Shown: piece after piece, positions 60,464 through 64,000 of the stretch
How positions within the stretch are numbered: position 1 is the stretch's first letter
Layout: the number at the start of each line of letters is the position of its first letter
Source of the DNA: Tenacibaculum aquimarinum
GTDB taxonomy: Bacteria > Bacteroidota > Bacteroidia > Flavobacteriales > Flavobacteriaceae
Length of the DNA stretch: 64,000 bases
Assembly (NCBI RefSeq): GCF_022478115.1
Contig: NZ_JAKGSC010000001.1
Span: 1,224,670 to 1,288,669 of the forward strand
Reading direction: 5' to 3'
Translations under genes and position numbers: made by a program
The notes under the pieces: model-generated
What the model saw: the letters and a program-made list of their open reading frames with translations, nothing else
What the model was told of the DNA's origin: nothing
The model's database searches: none

Positions 60464-62707
60464 ATGAAAAAATATATAATTGGCATATGTATGCTAATTC
60501 CATTTTTATCATTTTCTCAGCAAGAATTAAGAGGAATGATAATGGATAAAACAAATCCAAAAGACAATTTAGGTGTTTTTGGCGCCAATGTTTATTGGTT
60601 AAACACAACAGTTGGAGCAACCACAGATGAAAAAGGATGGTTTAAAATTCCATATAAATCAAGTTATAAAAAGCTGGTAGTAAGTTTTATTGGTTATAAA
60701 ACGGACACAATTAATATTACTAGTTTAAAACCAATTCATCATTTTATTACAGATCAAAGTACTTTAGATGAAGTTAGTGTGTCTGTTAAGAAAAAAGCCA
60801 CGCAGAAATCTTTCTTGCAAACAGCAAATGTATTTACAGTAAATAGCGAAGAATTACTGAAAGCTGCTTGTTGTAATTTGGCTGAAAGTTTTGAAACAAA
60901 TCCATCAATAGATGTTAATTTTTCAGATGCATTAACAGGAACAAAACAAATACAAATGTTGGGCTTAAAAAGTCCGTATTTGTTAATTTCACAAGAGAAT
61001 ATTCCTTCAATAAGAGGAGCAGCACAAGTTTTTGGACTTACATTTACCCCAGGAACTTGGGTAGAGAGTATCCAAATAACCAAAGGAGCAGGAAGTGTAA
61101 TTAATGGATTTGAAAGTATTTCTGGGCAAATAAATGCAGAGTTAGTAAAACCTTATACGGATAATAAATTCTTTTTAAACGCTTATGGTTCTTTAGGAGG
61201 AAGATTAGAATTGAATACTCATTTTAATCAAAAAGTCTCTGATAAATGGCAAACAGGCTTGTATATTCATGGAGATTATCGAGGCGAAAAATTTGATAGA
61301 AATAACGATAATTTTTTAGACAATCCGCTTGCGGAACAAATAAACATTATGAACCGTTGGCAATATACAGATGCCGAAAAAGGCTGGGTAAGTTTCATTA
61401 ATTTTAGATACATGAATGATGAAAAACAAACCGGTGAAATCGATTTTAATCCTATAACAGATAAAGGAACAACAAATGCTTGGGGTAGTGAAATTAAAAC
61501 CAAACGTTTTGATACTTCGTTAAAATTAGGTTATGTTTTTCCAGAATTACCATTTCAAAGTTTCGGATTTCAATTAGCATATAGTAACCATAATCAAGAT
61601 TCTTATTTTGGATTAAATAGGTATGATATTAAACATCAGAGTATATATTCAAACTTATTATTTAATTCAATAATTGGAGATACAAGAAATAAGTTTTCTG
61701 TCGGAATTAATTTTGCCTATGATGTGTATGATGAATTGGTTAATATTACTGATTACTCTAGAAAAGAAAACTCATTTGGAGGCTTTTTTGAATACGCTTT
61801 CGATAATTTGGACGACTTTAGTTTTACGGCTGGTTTGCGTTTAGATACTCATAATTTATTAGGAACGTTTGTTACACCACGTTTTCATATGCGTTATGCT
61901 CCTTGGGAAAAAGGAGTTCTAAGAGCTTCAATTGGGCAAGGGAGAAAAGCAGCTAACATTTTTGCAGAAAATCAACAATTATTTGCAAGTTCAAGAAAAA
62001 TAGATGTGCAAAGTACTGGTGGAAAAATTTACGGATTAGATCCAGAAGTAGCATGGAATTATGGAGTTTCGTATTTACAGGGATTTAATTTATTTGATAA
62101 AAAAGGAGACATAACCTTTGATTTTTACAGAACAGATTTTCAGAATCAAGTTGTAGTAGATTGGGAGAATCCACAAGAAATAGCATTCTATAATTTAGAA
62201 GGAAAAAGTTATGCAAATAGTTTTCAAACTGAAATAAACTATAATATTATAAAGTATTTTAATATGCGATTAGCGTACAAGTATTATGATATTGAAACTG
62301 ATTATCAGTCAGGTAAAGCAATTAAGCCATTAACTCCAAATCATCGTTTTTTTGCTAATGTTTCATACGAAACTATTAAAGATGAAGAGATTAAAAAGTA
62401 TTGGAAGTTTGATGTAACCTATAATTTAATAGGAGAACAAAGACTGCCAAATACAAGTACAAACCCAGTTCAATATCAATTATCAGAATATTCAGATTCG
62501 TATAGCTTGTTAAACGCTCAGGTAACAAAAGTTTTTTCTGATAAATTTGAAGTATATGTTGGGGGAGAAAACTTAACAAATTACAAACAGAAAAATCCTA
62601 TTTTAGCAAATGATGATCCATTTGGCGCAAATTTTGATACTACAATAGTATATGCACCAATTTTTGGACAGATGTTTTATGGCGGATTACGTTTTAAACT
62701 TAATTAA
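60464..62707 (+). CDS. TonB-dependent outer-membrane receptor, metal type
   Basis: The 747-residue receptor has a signal peptide ending SFSQ, an N-terminal carboxypeptidase-regulatory-like domain (about residues 21-100), a plug domain with KAACCNLAESFETNPSIDVNFSDALTG near residue 133 and a 22-stranded barrel ending MFYGGLRFKLN. The paired Cys136-Cys137 at the plug start is unusual for siderophore receptors and fits a metal such as copper. It lies between the HYC_CC_PP and HMA genes. The ligand is inferred from context only. Confidence 0.9.
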   Translation: MKKYIIGICMLIPFLSFSQQELRGMIMDKTNPKDNLGVFGANVYWLNTTVGATTDEKGWFKIPYKSSYKKLVVSFIGYKTDTINITSLKPIHHFITDQSTLDEVSVSVKKKATQKSFLQTANVFTVNSEELLKAACCNLAESFETNPSIDVNFSDALTGTKQIQMLGLKSPYLLISQENIPSIRGAAQVFGLTFTPGTWVESIQITKGAGSVINGFESISGQINAELVKPYTDNKFFLNAYGSLGGRLELNTHFNQKVSDKWQTGLYIHGDYRGEKFDRNNDNFLDNPLAEQINIMNRWQYTDAEKGWVSFINFRYMNDEKQTGEIDFNPITDKGTTNAWGSEIKTKRFDTSLKLGYVFPELPFQSFGFQLAYSNHNQDSYFGLNRYDIKHQSIYSNLLFNSIIGDTRNKFSVGINFAYDVYDELVNITDYSRKENSFGGFFEYAFDNLDDFSFTAGLRLDTHNLLGTFVTPRFHMRYAPWEKGVLRASIGQGRKAANIFAENQQLFASSRKIDVQSTGGKIYGLDPEVAWNYGVSYLQGFNLFDKKGDITFDFYRTDFQNQVVVDWENPQEIAFYNLEGKSYANSFQTEINYNIIKYFNMRLAYKYYDIETDYQSGKAIKPLTPNHRFFANVSYETIKDEEIKKYWKFDVTYNLIGEQRLPNTSTNPVQYQLSEYSDSYSLLNAQVTKVFSDKFEVYVGGENLTNYKQKNPILANDDPFGANFDTTIVYAPIFGQMFYGGLRFKLN

Positions 62708-62719
62708 AAATCAATAAAA

Positions 62720-63100
62720 ATGAAAAAAGTATTAGTAATAGTTAGTTTGTTTTTCTTCGGAATAACTGCAAACGCACAAAAGAAAAATGCAAAAGTATCT
62801 TTAGAAGTAGATGGAATTTGTGGTATGTGTAAAAAAAGAATTGAAACTGCAGCTTTAAAAACCAAAGGTGTAAAGTTTGCAAGTTGGAATGTTAATACAC
62901 ATAAATTAAGTTTAATTTTAGATGAACGTAAAACTTCTGTAGAAAATGTTCAAAAGAGTGTTGCTGCTGTTGGGCACGATTCTAAAGGTTTTGTAGCTAC
63001 AGATGAGGCTTATAATTCTGTACATCCTTGTTGTAAATATAGAGATGAGGAAATTATAGAGAACCACGCAGGAGAGCTAAAAAAACAAAAAAAGAAGTAA
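62720..63100 (+). CDS. Exported heavy-metal-associated (HMA) domain protein
   Basis: The 126-residue protein has a signal peptide ending ANAQ and a ferredoxin-like HMA domain whose metal site is CGMC (Cys34 and Cys37, in GICGMCKKRIE). A second Cys pair, C104-C105 in HPCCKYR, lies beyond the domain. The family binds Cu(I), Zn or similar ions. It is 12 bases after the TonB receptor gene, so it could take metal from the receptor in the periplasm. Confidence 0.88.
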   Translation: MKKVLVIVSLFFFGITANAQKKNAKVSLEVDGICGMCKKRIETAALKTKGVKFASWNVNTHKLSLILDERKTSVENVQKSVAAVGHDSKGFVATDEAYNSVHPCCKYRDEEIIENHAGELKKQKKK

Positions 63101-63120
63101 TACTTAGTTTTAAGTGTATA

Positions 63121-63153
63121 AAAAAACCGCTAGATTTATCTAGCGGTTTTTTT
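63121..63153 (+). terminator. Terminator of the metal-acquisition unit
   Basis: AAAAAACCGCTAGA and TCTAGCGGTTTTTT pair around TTTA, ending in a T run, 20 bases after the HMA gene stop. Confidence 0.9.
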
Positions 63154-63229
63154 ATAACTCGTTTTGTTTCTATATATGTTTTAAATAAAGTAGATAATAT
63201 TAGTCTACAATTTTAGGTTTGTATATAGT

Positions 63230-64000
63230 TTATTTTTTTATAACAGTTTTTGTTCCTAACATTTCACCTTCGTTAAAGAATGTAAGTAAATACGTTGCTC
63301 TATCTAATTCCGATAAGTCTATTTGTTTCTCATCATCCAATTTAACTGATTTTATTCTACGTCCAATGATGTCGTGTACAATTACTCTTGTAATTGTTTT
63401 ATTGCTTTTTATTTTAACAATATTTATTGTTGGATTTGGGTAAATCGTAAATTTAGAGGTTAGTTCTTCATCATCAATATCTAAAACAGTTCCAGTAATT
63501 TCTACATTTTGAGTTTTCATTACTGTGTTACAAGTTCCAGTTACTGTATAAGTAATTACATAGCTTCCAGGTTCAGAGGCAGATAAATCAATAGTTCCAT
63601 CACTAGAATTTAAAACAATTCCAGTTGTAGATGTAAATGCTCCACCTGTTAAACCAGAGAAATTTGGAGTAGGGTCAGAATCATTCACATCGTAAGTTGC
63701 AGCTCCATAATTAAACGAAGCATCATCTAACGCATTTACAGTTACAGAAACTGAAGTTGAATTCGGACAGGTTCCACTAGTTGTATAGGTTACAGAATAT
63801 GTTCCAGGAGTTGAAGCTGATACATCAATTGCACCAGTTCCACTATTTATTGATAATCCACTTGTAGAAGAGAAACTTCCACCATTAAGACCAGTAATAG
63901 TTGGCGTTGGATCTGTATCATCTGCACAATACGCAGCAGCTGAATAATTAAATGAAGCATCGTCTAAAGCGTTTACAGTTACAGAAACAGCACTTGAATT
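63230..64000 (-). CDS. T9SS-sorted repeat protein (5' end cut by window edge)
   Basis: An open minus-strand frame enters from the right edge and stops at 63230-63232, giving 256 residues. Two tandem repeats of 79 residues each (63764-64000 and 63527-63763) begin with a SVSVTVNALDDASFNY-type motif and look like immunoglobulin/PKD-type modules. The last 75 residues are a type A T9SS sorting domain, with FTIYPNPTINIVKI, GRRIKSV, IDLSEL and a final GTKTVIKK. So this is an exported or surface-attached protein passing through the type IX system. The full length is not visible. Confidence 0.9.
   Translation of the reverse strand, partial: NSSAVSVTVNALDDASFNYSAAAYCADDTDPTPTITGLNGGSFSSTSGLSINSGTGAIDVSASTPGTYSVTYTTSGTCPNSTSVSVTVNALDDASFNYGAATYDVNDSDPTPNFSGLTGGAFTSTTGIVLNSSDGTIDLSASEPGSYVITYTVTGTCNTVMKTQNVEITGTVLDIDDEELTSKFTIYPNPTINIVKIKSNKTITRVIVHDIIGRRIKSVKLDDEKQIDLSELDRATYLLTFFNEGEMLGTKTVIKK

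Noticed and set aside
63219..63443. Open plus-strand frame of 74 codons opposite the T9SS sorting domain
   Set aside because: It overlaps the conserved C-terminal sorting domain on the other strand, with no promoter or family match.
1..64000. Prophage, integrase, transposase or CRISPR array
   Set aside because: No such proteins or spacer-repeat arrays are found on either strand; the repeats described are short and non-coding.

Overview
The window looks like a chromosomal segment of a marine-type member of the Flavobacteriaceae (Bacteroidota). Support comes from the AT-rich sequence, many promoters with the Bacteroidota -7 element TAnnTTTG, almost no Shine-Dalgarno sequences, a primary sigma factor without region 1.1, PorT and a type IX sorting domain, exosortase XrtF with its partner, and the flavobacterial order of the dcw cluster. 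The genus cannot be fixed from sequence alone. No phage, insertion sequence, CRISPR array or rRNA operon is visible; this is mostly core genome.

Layout. 1-2.5 kb: a cut-off DUF547 protein, a queuosine-precursor transporter and fabD. 2.5-5.2 kb: galE and a sugar aminotransferase. 5.2-7.6 kb: a penicillin-acylase family enzyme. 7.6-13.2 kb: a long minus-strand operon (alpha/beta hydrolase, engB, RluA-type synthase, AlkB-like monooxygenase, aldehyde dehydrogenase, nitroreductase, small membrane protein). 13.4-28.9 kb: the complete division and cell-wall cluster mraZ-rsmH-ftsL-ftsI-murE-mraY-murD-ftsW-murG-murC-ftsQ-ftsA-ftsZ. 29-35.5 kb: YqeY, a degenerate tRNA, and a TolC/adaptor/RND efflux operon. 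35.6-41.4 kb: cytochrome bd oxidase, a TPMT-like methyltransferase, a Crp/Fnr regulator, rpe and the primary sigma factor. 41.6-43.2 kb: an ECF sigma factor, a 61-residue protein and a mechanosensitive channel. 43.5-48.5 kb: porT, ubiE/menG, a NifU-like protein, a FadL-like porin and an odd Arg/Ser-rich lipoprotein. 48.7-50.7 kb: proS, tRNA-Glu and rpsT. 50.9-58.0 kb: the elongasome mreBCD-mrdA-rodA plus purH. 58.0-63.1 kb: two tiny genes, a GAF-type Msr, the XrtF pair, and a three-gene metal-acquisition unit (HYC_CC_PP, TonB receptor, HMA protein). 63.2-64 kb: the 3' end of a repeat-containing type IX-secreted protein.

The genes combine into a few functional blocks: septal and lateral peptidoglycan synthesis (two separate clusters), a respiratory and efflux block that may share a Crp/Fnr-type operator, possible aliphatic-chain oxidation, and cell-envelope protein sorting (PorT/T9SS, XrtF). 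The less expected signals are mostly in the gaps: two families of short hairpin-ended dispersed repeats (one inserted inside the dcw cluster), a three-box MraZ-type operator, paired 7-1-7 palindromes before nifU, a dyad covering the metal-operon promoter, a bulged-hairpin RNA candidate after the mechanosensitive channel gene, and an eroded tRNA-Arg after yqeY. I found no clearly new multigene defence or biosynthetic system.
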